Both the position numbers and the translations under genes were made by a program. Shown here piece after piece: positions 6,217 through 12,167 of a stretch of 12,167 nt of DNA. A model generated the notes under the pieces. The model was not told where the DNA came from. It saw nothing but the letters and a program-made list of their open reading frames with translations, and ran no database searches. Every line of letters begins with the position of its first letter. Within the stretch, counting starts at the first letter, position 1. This stretch comes from Treponema sp. UBA4326 (GTDB lineage Bacteria > Spirochaetota > Spirochaetia > Treponematales > Treponemataceae), in assembly GCA_002393835.1 (NCBI GenBank), contig DGTW01000104.1:1-12167 (forward strand). The letters are read 5' to 3'.

Positions 6217-6648
6217 TCACTTCAAGTTATCCGACAGACGGTTCAACAGCCCTGTCAGAGTCTCTTTTTCCTCATCCGAAAAGCCTTGCCAGCTTTTTTC
6301 GAGTAGTTTTTTTGAGAGTTCTTCCGTGGTTCTGGTGAACTTTTCGCCTTCTGCCGTCAGGCTGACTGTTTTTTTTCTGCTGTCAGAAGGGGCTTTTTGT
6401 GTTTTTACATAGTTTTCCTGCTCAAGCTTGCGCACCAGTATTGTCGTGGTTGATTTGTCCCGGTTGATTTTTTCTGACAGTTCGCCCAGGGACATGACTT
6501 TTTTTACGCTGAGGCAGAAGAGGATGTTTGCGTGGCTTGTTGCCATTTCCTTCATTCCGTTTTCAGAAAGTTTTTTGAATAAAAAATCCTGGCTCTGGGA
6601 ATGAATGCGGCTTATGAGGCTTAATATCAGCGTAGAATCATAATTCAT
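6217..6648 (-). CDS. MarR-family winged-helix transcriptional regulator
   Basis: A 143-residue regulator with the normal MarR length and layout: an N-terminal dimerisation helix (NYDSTLILSLISRIHSQSQ), a winged HTH at about 40-110 (SLGELSEKINRDKSTTTILVRKLEQENYV as recognition region, then SDSRKKTVSLTAEG as the wing with its conserved Asp-Arg), and C-terminal dimerisation helices. MarR proteins usually repress a neighbouring or divergent gene and release DNA when a small molecule binds. Here the divergent gene is the HAD phosphatase, starting 46 bases away, so that gene and the regulator itself are the likely targets (inference). The frame is open back to an ATG at 6756, but that start would overlap the HAD gene by 62 bases and add 36 residues not usual for the family. 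The 6648 start lacks a Shine-Dalgarno sequence. Confidence 0.9.
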   Translation of the reverse strand: MNYDSTLILSLISRIHSQSQDFLFKKLSENGMKEMATSHANILFCLSVKKVMSLGELSEKINRDKSTTTILVRKLEQENYVKTQKAPSDSRKKTVSLTAEGEKFTRTTEELSKKLLEKSWQGFSDEEKETLTGLLNRLSDNLK

Positions 6649-6654
6649 ATGGGA

Positions 6655-6687
6655 AGAATAGCACGAAAGAAATATTTTTTGTATACT
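6655..6687. promoter_or_regulatory. Divergent -10 elements for MarR and HAD genes
   Basis: Rightward, TATACT at 6682-6687 lies 7 bases before the HAD ATG. Leftward, TATTCT at 6660-6655, preceded by TGC as in an extended -10, lies 6 bases before the MarR ATG. Neither start has a Shine-Dalgarno sequence and neither has a good -35. If both elements work, both mRNAs would be leaderless or nearly so. The GTATAC palindrome at 6681-6686 could also serve the leftward direction. The 46-base intergenic space is where a MarR dimer would be expected to bind, though no clean long palindrome is visible. Confidence 0.4.
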
Positions 6688-6694
6688 TTTTATT

Positions 6695-7531
6695 ATGGAA
6701 AAATTACCTTCTTCACACCTGAACGTTAAGCTGATAGCCTTTGATCTTGATGACACGCTTCTTACTTCCGGACTTGAAATATCACCTGCTACGGTTCAGG
6801 CCATAAGAAAATGCGCTGAAAGGGGAATATACATCGTTCTCTGTTCGGGCCGCACTGAAAATGCCATTCTTCCCTATGTACGCACCCTCAATATTGCAGG
6901 GACTCAGGCCGGGCGCTACCTGATTTCGATAAACGGAGCGTGCATAATTGACCTTCATACGCGTCTTCCGCTCAGAACCTGTAAACTTGACGGAGAAACC
7001 TTAAATACAGTTTACAAAGAAGCTTCTGCAAGAAACCTCGGCTGTCACGTCTGTGATGCTGATACAATTTATGCTGACCGAGACACGGAATGGACGAGAA
7101 AAGATTCCATAATGTGCGGACTTAAGTTCAAGTGCGTTGAAAATTTCAGTGATTTTCTGAATAAGGGACATCCAAAGATTCTGGTTCCTGCTCCGGAAAA
7201 GGAAGTTGAAGTTTTTTTGCCGCAGTTAAGGCAGGTCCTTAAGGGAAGGGCTGATGTCTTTACGAGCAAGCCTTTTTTCCTTGAAGTAATGCCGCCTGAC
7301 TGCGGAAAGGGACAGTCGGTTCTTTATCTTGCTGATTATCTTGGCATTCCTCACGAGCAGACAATGGGTTTTGGTGACAGCTTCAATGATGAATCGCTTC
7401 TGACACTGTGCGGCTATGGAGTTGCAATGTGTAACGGTCAGGAAGCAATCAGACAGAAAGCAGATTTTGTTACGAGAAAATCAAATGATGAAGACGGAAT
7501 AGCTGACTTTCTTGAGAACTGGGTACTGTAG
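6695..7531 (+). CDS. Cof-type HAD-superfamily phosphatase (subclass IIB)
   Basis: A 278-residue cytoplasmic hydrolase, a normal length for the Cof/YidA group, which dephosphorylates sugar phosphates and other small phosphorylated metabolites. All four HAD motifs are intact: I, FDLDDT with nucleophile Asp17 and acid/base Asp19; II, Ser51 in LCSGRT; III, Lys205 in DCGKG; IV, GFGDSFND with Asp228 and Asp232 for Mg. The IIB-type cap lies between motifs II and III (about 85-195). The substrate cannot be read from the sequence. It is divergent from the MarR gene and 59 bases upstream of fhs on the same strand, so it may share a transcript with fhs. No metabolic link between the two is evident. Confidence 0.93.
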   Translation: MEKLPSSHLNVKLIAFDLDDTLLTSGLEISPATVQAIRKCAERGIYIVLCSGRTENAILPYVRTLNIAGTQAGRYLISINGACIIDLHTRLPLRTCKLDGETLNTVYKEASARNLGCHVCDADTIYADRDTEWTRKDSIMCGLKFKCVENFSDFLNKGHPKILVPAPEKEVEVFLPQLRQVLKGRADVFTSKPFFLEVMPPDCGKGQSVLYLADYLGIPHEQTMGFGDSFNDESLLTLCGYGVAMCNGQEAIRQKADFVTRKSNDEDGIADFLENWVL

Positions 7532-7590
7532 AATTAAAATCAATAATCGGATAAAATATTTTAAAGATTTTAGTTTTGCAGGAGATTCCC

Positions 7591-9276
7591 ATGCTGTCTG
7601 ATATTGAAATTGCACAGAGCAACAAAATGCTGCCAATCGTTCAGGTTGCCGAAAAAATCGGTATATCACAGGACAGCCTGGATCTGTACGGAAAATACAA
7701 GGCCAAGATAACAATGGCTGAACTCAGAAACCTGCAGAACAAGGCAAAAGATCCTTCAAACCGCGGTCACCTTATCCTTACGACAGCTGTAACCCCGACG
7801 CCTGCAGGTGAAGGAAAATCGACTGTTTCAATCGGACTTGGTGACGGTCTTAATAAAATCGGAAAGAAAGCTGTAATTGCCCTCAGGGAACCTAGCCTCG
7901 GACCGTGTTTCGGCGTTAAGGGCGGTGCATGTGGCGGCGGATATGCTCAGATTGTTCCGATGGAAGAAATCAACCTGCATTTTACGGGCGACATCCATGC
8001 AATTTCAATCGCAAACAACCTGATTGCGGCAATAATCGACAATCACATTCACCAGGGAAATACGCTCAGAATCGATTCACGTACGATAACCTGGAAACGC
8101 TGCGTAGACCTCAATGACCGTGCACTTCGCAATATCATAATAGGTCTCGGCGGTACAGCAGACGGAAATCCTCGTGAAGATCATTTTACGATTGCCGTTG
8201 CTTCCGAACTCATGGCAATCATCTGTCTTTCTACTTCAATTTCAGACCTCAAGAACCGCATTTCAAACATCACGATCGGAAAAACTTTTGACAAGCGCTC
8301 GGTAAAATTCGGTGAATTAAAATGTACCGGTGCAATTGCAGCACTCCTTAAGGATGCAATCCGCCCGAATCTTGTTCAGACTCTCGAAGAGAATCCAGTT
8401 TTTGTACACGGCGGACCTTTTGCAAACATTGCGCAGGGAACAAACTCAATAAATGCAACTTTGAGCGCACTTGCAACCGGGGAATACGTCGTAACTGAGG
8501 CAGGATTTGCAGCAGACCTCGGTGCAGAAAAATTCATGGACATAAAGTGCCGTATTGCAGGCATTTCTCCTGATGTGGTCGTTATCGTTGCAACTGTCAG
8601 GGCACTTAAAATGCACGGCGGAATGGCAAAGGCAGATCTTTCAACTCCAAGCACACAGGCTCTTGAAAAGGGATTTGAAAATCTTGCAGTTCATATTGAA
8701 AACATTGCAAAATTCGGGGTTCCGTCTGTCGTTGCAATCAATAAATTTGTAACTGATACGGATGAAGAACTTGAACTTTTAAAGAAACTCTGTGAAGCAA
8801 AGAATTCAAGGGCAGTTATCTGTGAAGGCTGGGAAAAAGGTGGAGAAGGAATGACGGAACTCGCTTCTGCAGTCAGTGAAATTGCAGAGAAGGGTGAAGC
8901 AAAATTCCATTACCTGTATGAATCACACCTGAGTCTTGCAGACAAAATCCGTCAGATTGCCAGAGAGATTTATCGTGCGAAGGATGTGGACTTCCCGCCG
9001 AATGTACTTAAAAAGCTCAGGACTTATGAAGAAGAAGGCTATAAGGATCTTCCGGTCTGCATTGCAAAAACCCAGAATTCAATAAGTCATGATCCTAAAC
9101 TTGCCGGAGCACCAAAGGATTATATTTTCCCTGTCCGCGACGTTCAACTTTACAGCGGTGCAGGCTTTGTAGTTGCCCTTGCAGGTGAAATTATGACAAT
9201 GCCTGGACTTCCGAAACTTCCTGCAGCAATGAATATCGATGTCGATGACGACGGAAACATAAAGGGGCTCTTCTGA
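7591..9276 (+). CDS. fhs: Formate-tetrahydrofolate ligase (10-formyl-THF synthetase)
   Basis: A 561-residue cytosolic enzyme joining formate to tetrahydrofolate with ATP to give 10-formyl-THF. It feeds purine and formyl-methionine synthesis, or the methyl branch of the acetyl-CoA pathway. The length matches bacterial FTHFS (about 555-560). The ATG at 7591 has AGGAG at 7580-7584, six bases upstream; a TTG at 7576 is in frame but would start before that site. Seen in the protein: the P-loop TPAGEGKST at 70-78, the family signatures REPSLGPCFGVKGGACGGGYAQ (in two adjoining parts) and LHFTGDIHAI, and the C-terminal MTMPGLPKLPAA. No truncation or damage is visible. The stop overlaps the start of the membrane-protein gene by one base. 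No other acetyl-CoA-pathway gene is in the window, so an acetogenic role cannot be claimed. Confidence 0.98.
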   Translation: MLSDIEIAQSNKMLPIVQVAEKIGISQDSLDLYGKYKAKITMAELRNLQNKAKDPSNRGHLILTTAVTPTPAGEGKSTVSIGLGDGLNKIGKKAVIALREPSLGPCFGVKGGACGGGYAQIVPMEEINLHFTGDIHAISIANNLIAAIIDNHIHQGNTLRIDSRTITWKRCVDLNDRALRNIIIGLGGTADGNPREDHFTIAVASELMAIICLSTSISDLKNRISNITIGKTFDKRSVKFGELKCTGAIAALLKDAIRPNLVQTLEENPVFVHGGPFANIAQGTNSINATLSALATGEYVVTEAGFAADLGAEKFMDIKCRIAGISPDVVVIVATVRALKMHGGMAKADLSTPSTQALEKGFENLAVHIENIAKFGVPSVVAINKFVTDTDEELELLKKLCEAKNSRAVICEGWEKGGEGMTELASAVSEIAEKGEAKFHYLYESHLSLADKIRQIAREIYRAKDVDFPPNVLKKLRTYEEEGYKDLPVCIAKTQNSISHDPKLAGAPKDYIFPVRDVQLYSGAGFVVALAGEIMTMPGLPKLPAAMNIDVDDDGNIKGLF

Positions 9277-10079
9277 TGATAAAATTTTTCCTCAAAAAAA
9301 ATCTCTGTGACGGCTGGGATAACCTTCTTCAGCTTTTCATTTACAATATCGGACTTATCCTCTGGGGCGGAATCATCGCCTTTGCATGGTTTGAAACTTC
9401 TCCATACCTTGAAGCATACAATACGCTTCTTCCATGGGTTACCCTGATTGCAGCAATATCGCTCTTTATGATTCCTGTATTTGCGTGGGGCGCAAATGCA
9501 ATGAAAATTGCAGACTTTAATACACCTTCAGCAGGACTTTTTTTCCGTTCAATGCGGGTAGTATGGAAGCTTGCAGTTGCATTTTCTGTTCTTGTAACGG
9601 CCGTAACATTCATGGCCCTCAATGCGATTCCCTATTACTGGACACAGTTCGGCTGGCTCGGCACCCTGGTTGCAGCTGCCATCTGCTGGTTTCTGCTTAT
9701 CAGTGCAATTGCGCTTCAGTATTTTCTTCCGCTGTATTTCCTTCAGGAGCAGAACGGATTTAAGAAGTGCCTCAAAAAGAGCTTTATAATTTTCTTTGAT
9801 AATCCGATGTTCTCGCTTTTCCTGTTTCTGTACAACGGCGTGCTTTTTATGCTCTCGCTCGTATTTGTATTTATAGCACCGGGAGTAAACGGAATTACTC
9901 TTGCAACTATGAATGCAACCCGCCTGAGGCTTTATAAATATGACTGGCTTGATGAACATCCCGGCTACATAAATGACCGTGATAAAAGGGCAAATGTACC
10001 GTGGGATGAGCTGATCGCACAGGACAAGGAAACCCTCGGCCCGAGAAAAATCAGTTCATTCCTTTTCCCGTGGAAATAG
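9276..10079 (+). CDS. Polytopic membrane protein of unknown function
   Basis: A 267-residue protein I cannot assign to a named family. It has about five hydrophobic segments (roughly 19-39, 51-73, 95-117, 127-154 and 178-205) and a hydrophilic C-terminal tail of about 55 residues (KYDWLDEHPGYINDRDKRAN onward). There is no cleavable signal, so it should be an inner-membrane protein. The layout, with an N-terminal amphipathic stretch WDNLLQLFIYN and a repeated helix-hairpin pattern, is loosely like YesL/DUF624-type proteins, but that is only an impression. Its ATG shares a base with the fhs stop codon (TGATG), with AAAGGGG 7 bases upstream, so translation is probably coupled to fhs. This may be only a positional habit, or it may point to transport linked to one-carbon metabolism. 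Confidence 0.85.
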   Translation: MIKFFLKKNLCDGWDNLLQLFIYNIGLILWGGIIAFAWFETSPYLEAYNTLLPWVTLIAAISLFMIPVFAWGANAMKIADFNTPSAGLFFRSMRVVWKLAVAFSVLVTAVTFMALNAIPYYWTQFGWLGTLVAAAICWFLLISAIALQYFLPLYFLQEQNGFKKCLKKSFIIFFDNPMFSLFLFLYNGVLFMLSLVFVFIAPGVNGITLATMNATRLRLYKYDWLDEHPGYINDRDKRANVPWDELIAQDKETLGPRKISSFLFPWK

Positions 10080-10280
10080 CGTCAGGTGTTCGCCTGGGGT
10101 GAACCAAAATTCGTTCTTCTAATGATGGTTTCCATTTTTTTCAATTACAATATGGGAATTTTCATTGCAGAAAAACAAAACAAAAAAGCAATTCTTATTT
10201 TTTCAATTGCAATAAACATTGCGATTCTCTTTATTTTTAAATATCTGGGATTTTCCTGCAAAATTATAAATTATTTTATT
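10080..10280 (+). pseudogene. Internal fragment of an MBOAT-family O-acyltransferase
   Basis: From 10086 the frame encodes FAWGEPKFVLLMMVSI, then NYNMGIFIAEKQNKKAI and INIAILFIFKYLGF. This is the conserved early region of AlgI/DltB-like membrane-bound O-acyltransferases, which normally follows about 35-40 residues of N-terminus and is followed by some 350-400 more residues holding the catalytic His. Both flanks are missing. Upstream, the frame runs directly into the stop codon of the membrane-protein gene, with only two codons between. Downstream, homology stops near 10270-10280, where the stop codon of the leftward secreted-protein gene begins; the codons that follow (to 10349) are antisense to that gene. 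The GTG at 10086 has no ribosome-binding site. It is most simply a deletion relic of a lost acyltransferase gene. Confidence 0.8.
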
Positions 10281-10665
10281 CCGAGCGTTCTCCGACTTTA
10301 TATGAATAAAAGCCTTTTCCGCGGAGCCTTCCGTCGCCGGTGTTTTTGAAGATCCAGATTTCAAAGCCGTTTTTCATGACGGCGTAACTGTATCCTGTCA
10401 GTCCGCTTGCCGGGTCTATCCATGTAAGCGGGACAAAATTATCCTCACTGATTATGCGGGGCAGGGTAGTAAAGTTAAAAAGCTCCCTGCATAGTCTGTC
10501 ACCTTCTTCCACATCGTTAAACGCATAAAAAGTTGTCCAGATCGAAACGTCCGAACCTGGTGTCTTTAAATCAATATAAATCTTTTTGTAACGGTTTGTG
10601 TCCTGTGATGAAATACTGAATGTAAGCATGAGAAAGAAAAGAAGTAGAGGAATTTTTTTCTTCAT
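10276..10665 (-). CDS. Small secreted protein of unknown function
   Basis: A 129-residue protein with an N-terminal signal peptide (MKKKIPLLLFFLMLTFSISS; likely cleavage near residue 19-21, no lipobox cysteine), so it is probably periplasmic or secreted. The mature part is rich in aromatic residues (SIWTTFYAF, FVPLTWIDPASGLTGYSYAV, GFEIWIF, GKGFYSYKVG) and looks like a small beta-rich domain. I recognise no family. The start lacks a Shine-Dalgarno sequence, but GATAAT lies 5 bases before the ATG. It follows the strong terminator of the upstream EF-G/ATPase unit, so it probably has its own promoter. The 3' end abuts the MBOAT relic, and its last codons may have been set by the same deletion. 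Confidence 0.75.
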   Translation of the reverse strand: MKKKIPLLLFFLMLTFSISSQDTNRYKKIYIDLKTPGSDVSIWTTFYAFNDVEEGDRLCRELFNFTTLPRIISEDNFVPLTWIDPASGLTGYSYAVMKNGFEIWIFKNTGDGRLRGKGFYSYKVGERSE

Positions 10666-10670
10666 AATTC

Positions 10671-10676
10671 ATTATC
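10671..10676 (-). promoter_or_regulatory. Candidate -10 of the secreted-protein gene
   Basis: On the minus strand GATAAT is followed by GAATT and the ATG. The position would put the transcription start at the start codon. No good -35 is seen: the 17 bases before it fall in the T-run of the upstream terminator. Weak on its own; it is listed because the XRE, MarR and HAD genes show the same arrangement. Confidence 0.3.
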
Positions 10677-10690
10677 GGCAGGAAAATAAA

Positions 10691-10735
10691 AAAGCCGCCT
10701 GAAAATTGAAGTTTCCTTCAAAGTCAGACGGCTTT
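10691..10735 (-). terminator. Strong intrinsic terminator of the EF-G/ATPase transcript
   Basis: Arms AAAGCCGCCTGA (10691-10702) and TCAGACGGCTTT (10724-10735) pair with one mismatch, and an inner TGAA/TTCA extension sits in the loop. Read leftward, GGCTTTTTTATTTT follows the stem, a clear U-tract. It lies 18 bases after the ATPase stop codon and before the separate secreted-protein gene. Confidence 0.88.
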
Positions 10736-10753
10736 GTGTTATGAACTAATTAA

Positions 10754-11431
10754 TTATTTAGTCATAAGAAGTGTCTTTGAATCAAGTTTAAGACCGGTTT
10801 CAACGTCTTTCTTGTCACCAATCTTGAGAACCTTGATTGCAACCTTGTCGTTCTCCTGAGCGAGGTTAACAACTGCACCGAAATATTTTTCGAAAGCAGC
10901 TGGAACTGAGTCAGCAAGCTTTGAACCGTCAGCGTTAGCTGAAAGCCAGATTGTTACTTTCTCAGCAGCAGCGTACTGTGCAACAGCGTTTACGTCGCCT
11001 TCAGAAACCTTAGAAAAGTCGATTCCATCCATAACAACGCCTGAAACAGCGATTCCGCCGGCTTTGAGTGCGTTGAGTGTGTTAACGACCTTTGAAAGGG
11101 AGAAGTTGTCGAGAGAGAAGTTAAGGATTGTTCTCTTTGCAACAACGTCATTTTTGAGTTCAGAAGCGTTTCCGACATTCTTCTTCTTTGCAAGCTCTGT
11201 GAAGATTCCGTCGTACCATGAGATAACGTTTGAAGAGTGAAGGTCAAATGTTACGTGCACGAGCTGCTTGTCCTGCAAAAGAGTGTCCATTCCGAACTGT
11301 ACGAGAACAGAAGTTTTTCCCAGACCTTTCTTAGATGTTACAAGACCGAGAGAACCAGCTTTGAGTCCTCCGTTTGTAGCTTCATCAAAAAGACGAACCG
11401 GGCTTTTGTCAAAAAGATCCTGTTTTACCAT
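10754..11431 (-). CDS. RecA/KaiC-like P-loop ATPase, function unknown
   Basis: A 225-residue, probably cytoplasmic protein. It begins with a short lead (SPVRLFDEATNGGLKAGSL) of the kind that precedes the P-loop in KaiC/RadA/RAD55-type RecA folds. Next comes Walker A SKKGLGKTS at 33-41, where Ser33 replaces the usual first glycine. A hydrophobic strand ending in Asp (SGVVMDGIDF, about 130-140) is a likely Walker B, and WLSANADGS is a likely sensor strand. The C-terminal third is a small beta-rich stretch (VAIKVLKIGDKKDVETG). It is too short and lacks the motifs for RecA or RadA itself. An AAGGAG site lies just before the ATG, and the gene starts 22 bases after the EF-G stop, so the two are very likely co-transcribed. 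A role in translation is suggested only by that position. Confidence 0.85.
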   Translation of the reverse strand: MVKQDLFDKSPVRLFDEATNGGLKAGSLGLVTSKKGLGKTSVLVQFGMDTLLQDKQLVHVTFDLHSSNVISWYDGIFTELAKKKNVGNASELKNDVVAKRTILNFSLDNFSLSKVVNTLNALKAGGIAVSGVVMDGIDFSKVSEGDVNAVAQYAAAEKVTIWLSANADGSKLADSVPAAFEKYFGAVVNLAQENDKVAIKVLKIGDKKDVETGLKLDSKTLLMTK

Positions 11432-11453
11432 ATTTTTCTCCTTTGCCTGAGGC

Positions 11454-12167
11454 TTAGTTATTTGCAGCCTTGCGTTCTTCCTGATATTTCTTCATGAGTT
11501 CATCAGCAACGTTGTTTGGAACGCGGCCGTATTTCAGGAATTCCATTGTGAATTCTGCTTTACCCTGTGTTGAAGAACGGAGGATTGTAGAGAATCCGAA
11601 CATTTCTGAAAGAGGAACTTCAGCGTTTACTACAGACATGTTGTTTTCATCTGTAGATTCAAGGATTACACCACGGCGCTGGTTGATAAGACCGAACATG
11701 TTACCCTGGAATTCTGTAGGACCTTCGATAGAAACCTTCATGATTGGTTCAAGAATAACTGGTTTTGCCTTCTGATAGCCTTCGCGGAATGCACCGATAG
11801 CTGCAGTCTGGAATGCGATATCTGAAGAGTCAACCGGGTGGTACTGACCATCATTGATTGTACATTTAACGCCGACGATAGGAGCTCCGATGAGAGAGCC
11901 TTTTTCCATAGCGCGTTTGAAGCCCTTGTCGCAAGAAGGAATGTATTCGTTAGGAATAGCACCACCCTTGATTGCGTCTACGAACTCGTAGTCTTTGTCT
12001 TCTATCGGCTCCATGAAACCAGCTACGCGACCGTACTGACCTGAACCACCAGTCTGTTTTTTGTGTGTATAGTTGAAGTCACCGCGTGCTGTGATAGATT
12101 CACGGTATGCTACTTTTGGTGGAGTAACTTCTACTTCGCACTTGTATTCGCGCTTCATGCGTTCAAC
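11454..12167 (-). CDS. fusA: Elongation factor G, C-terminal part (5'-truncated by window edge)
   Basis: The last 237 residues of a translational GTPase that moves tRNA and mRNA through the ribosome, or splits ribosomes in recycling. The frame continues through the right edge ([14 protein letters not shown]), so the ATG at 12158 is an internal Met and the GTPase domain lies outside the window. Visible are domain IV ([25 protein letters not shown], the [13 protein letters not shown] segment and [15 protein letters not shown]) and domain V ([28 protein letters not shown], then [18 protein letters not shown]). The domain V motif differs from the common GDLNSRRG form, so this is a divergent EF-G. 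Spirochaetes usually carry two EF-G genes with split roles, and which one this is cannot be settled from this part. Confidence 0.96.
   Translation of the reverse strand, partial: VERMKREYKCEVEVTPPKVAYRESITARGDFNYTHKKQTGGSGQYGRVAGFMEPIEDKDYEFVDAIKGGAIPNEYIPSCDKGFKRAMEKGSLIGAPIVGVKCTINDGQYHPVDSSDIAFQTAAIGAFREGYQKAKPVILEPIMKVSIEGPTEFQGNMFGLINQRRGVILESTDENNMSVVNAEVPLSEMFGFSTILRSSTQGKAEFTMEFLKYGRVPNNVADELMKKYQEERKAANN

Noticed and set aside
6649..6756. Extended N-terminus for the MarR protein
   Set aside because: It would overlap the divergent HAD gene and exceed the normal MarR length. The 6648 ATG gives a complete family-sized protein.
10088..10104. Hairpin GTTCGCC/GGTGAAC just after the membrane-protein stop
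   Set aside because: It has no T-run after it and lies in the sequence encoding the conserved MBOAT motif, so it is not a convincing terminator.
11494..12044. Rightward open frames across the EF-G gene
   Set aside because: They are antisense to strongly conserved EF-G domains and have no independent support.

Overview
The window looks like a chromosomal segment of a host-associated Treponema (Spirochaetota). This is inferred from four things seen together: a class I lysyl-tRNA synthetase, a lipoprotein carrying the 23-residue TpLRR/BspA-type leucine-rich repeats, a formate-tetrahydrofolate ligase, and a divergent elongation factor G. The species cannot be named from the sequence. Both edges cut through genes: lysS lacks its N-terminus on the left, and the EF-G gene lacks its N-terminus on the right.

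Left block (1-2220): the 3' part of lysS (class I LysRS with a C-terminal Trbp111-like tRNA-binding domain) runs rightward. It meets a leftward XRE-family regulator at a shared hairpin terminator.

Accessory block (about 2220-6160): this stretch is visibly more AT-rich than its flanks. It holds a surface lipoprotein with ten in-register 69-bp LRR units, two small P-loop NTPases that appear to be paralogues of each other, and a VapBC-type RHH/PIN toxin-antitoxin pair. The toxin-antitoxin promoter is overlapped by an 18-bp palindrome. The NTPase pair is the best candidate here for something undescribed, because I recognise no named family for it.

Metabolic block (6217-10079): a leftward MarR regulator is divergent from a Cof-type HAD phosphatase. 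Then come fhs (one-carbon/folate metabolism) and a polytopic membrane protein whose start overlaps the fhs stop by one base, so translation is probably coupled. Directly after it, in the same frame, lies a roughly 65-residue internal scrap of an MBOAT acyltransferase, which is a pseudogene remnant.

Right block (10276-12167), all leftward: a small secreted protein of unknown function, a strong intrinsic terminator, a RecA/KaiC-like P-loop ATPase with a good ribosome-binding site, and upstream of it the C-terminal part of EF-G. The ATPase lies 22 bases from the EF-G stop, which suggests one transcription unit.

A recurring feature is that several genes at the head of a transcript (XRE, MarR, HAD, the secreted protein) have no Shine-Dalgarno sequence but carry a -10-like hexamer only 5-7 bases before the start codon. 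This would fit leaderless mRNAs. Genes inside operons and the accessory genes mostly have clear Shine-Dalgarno sequences.
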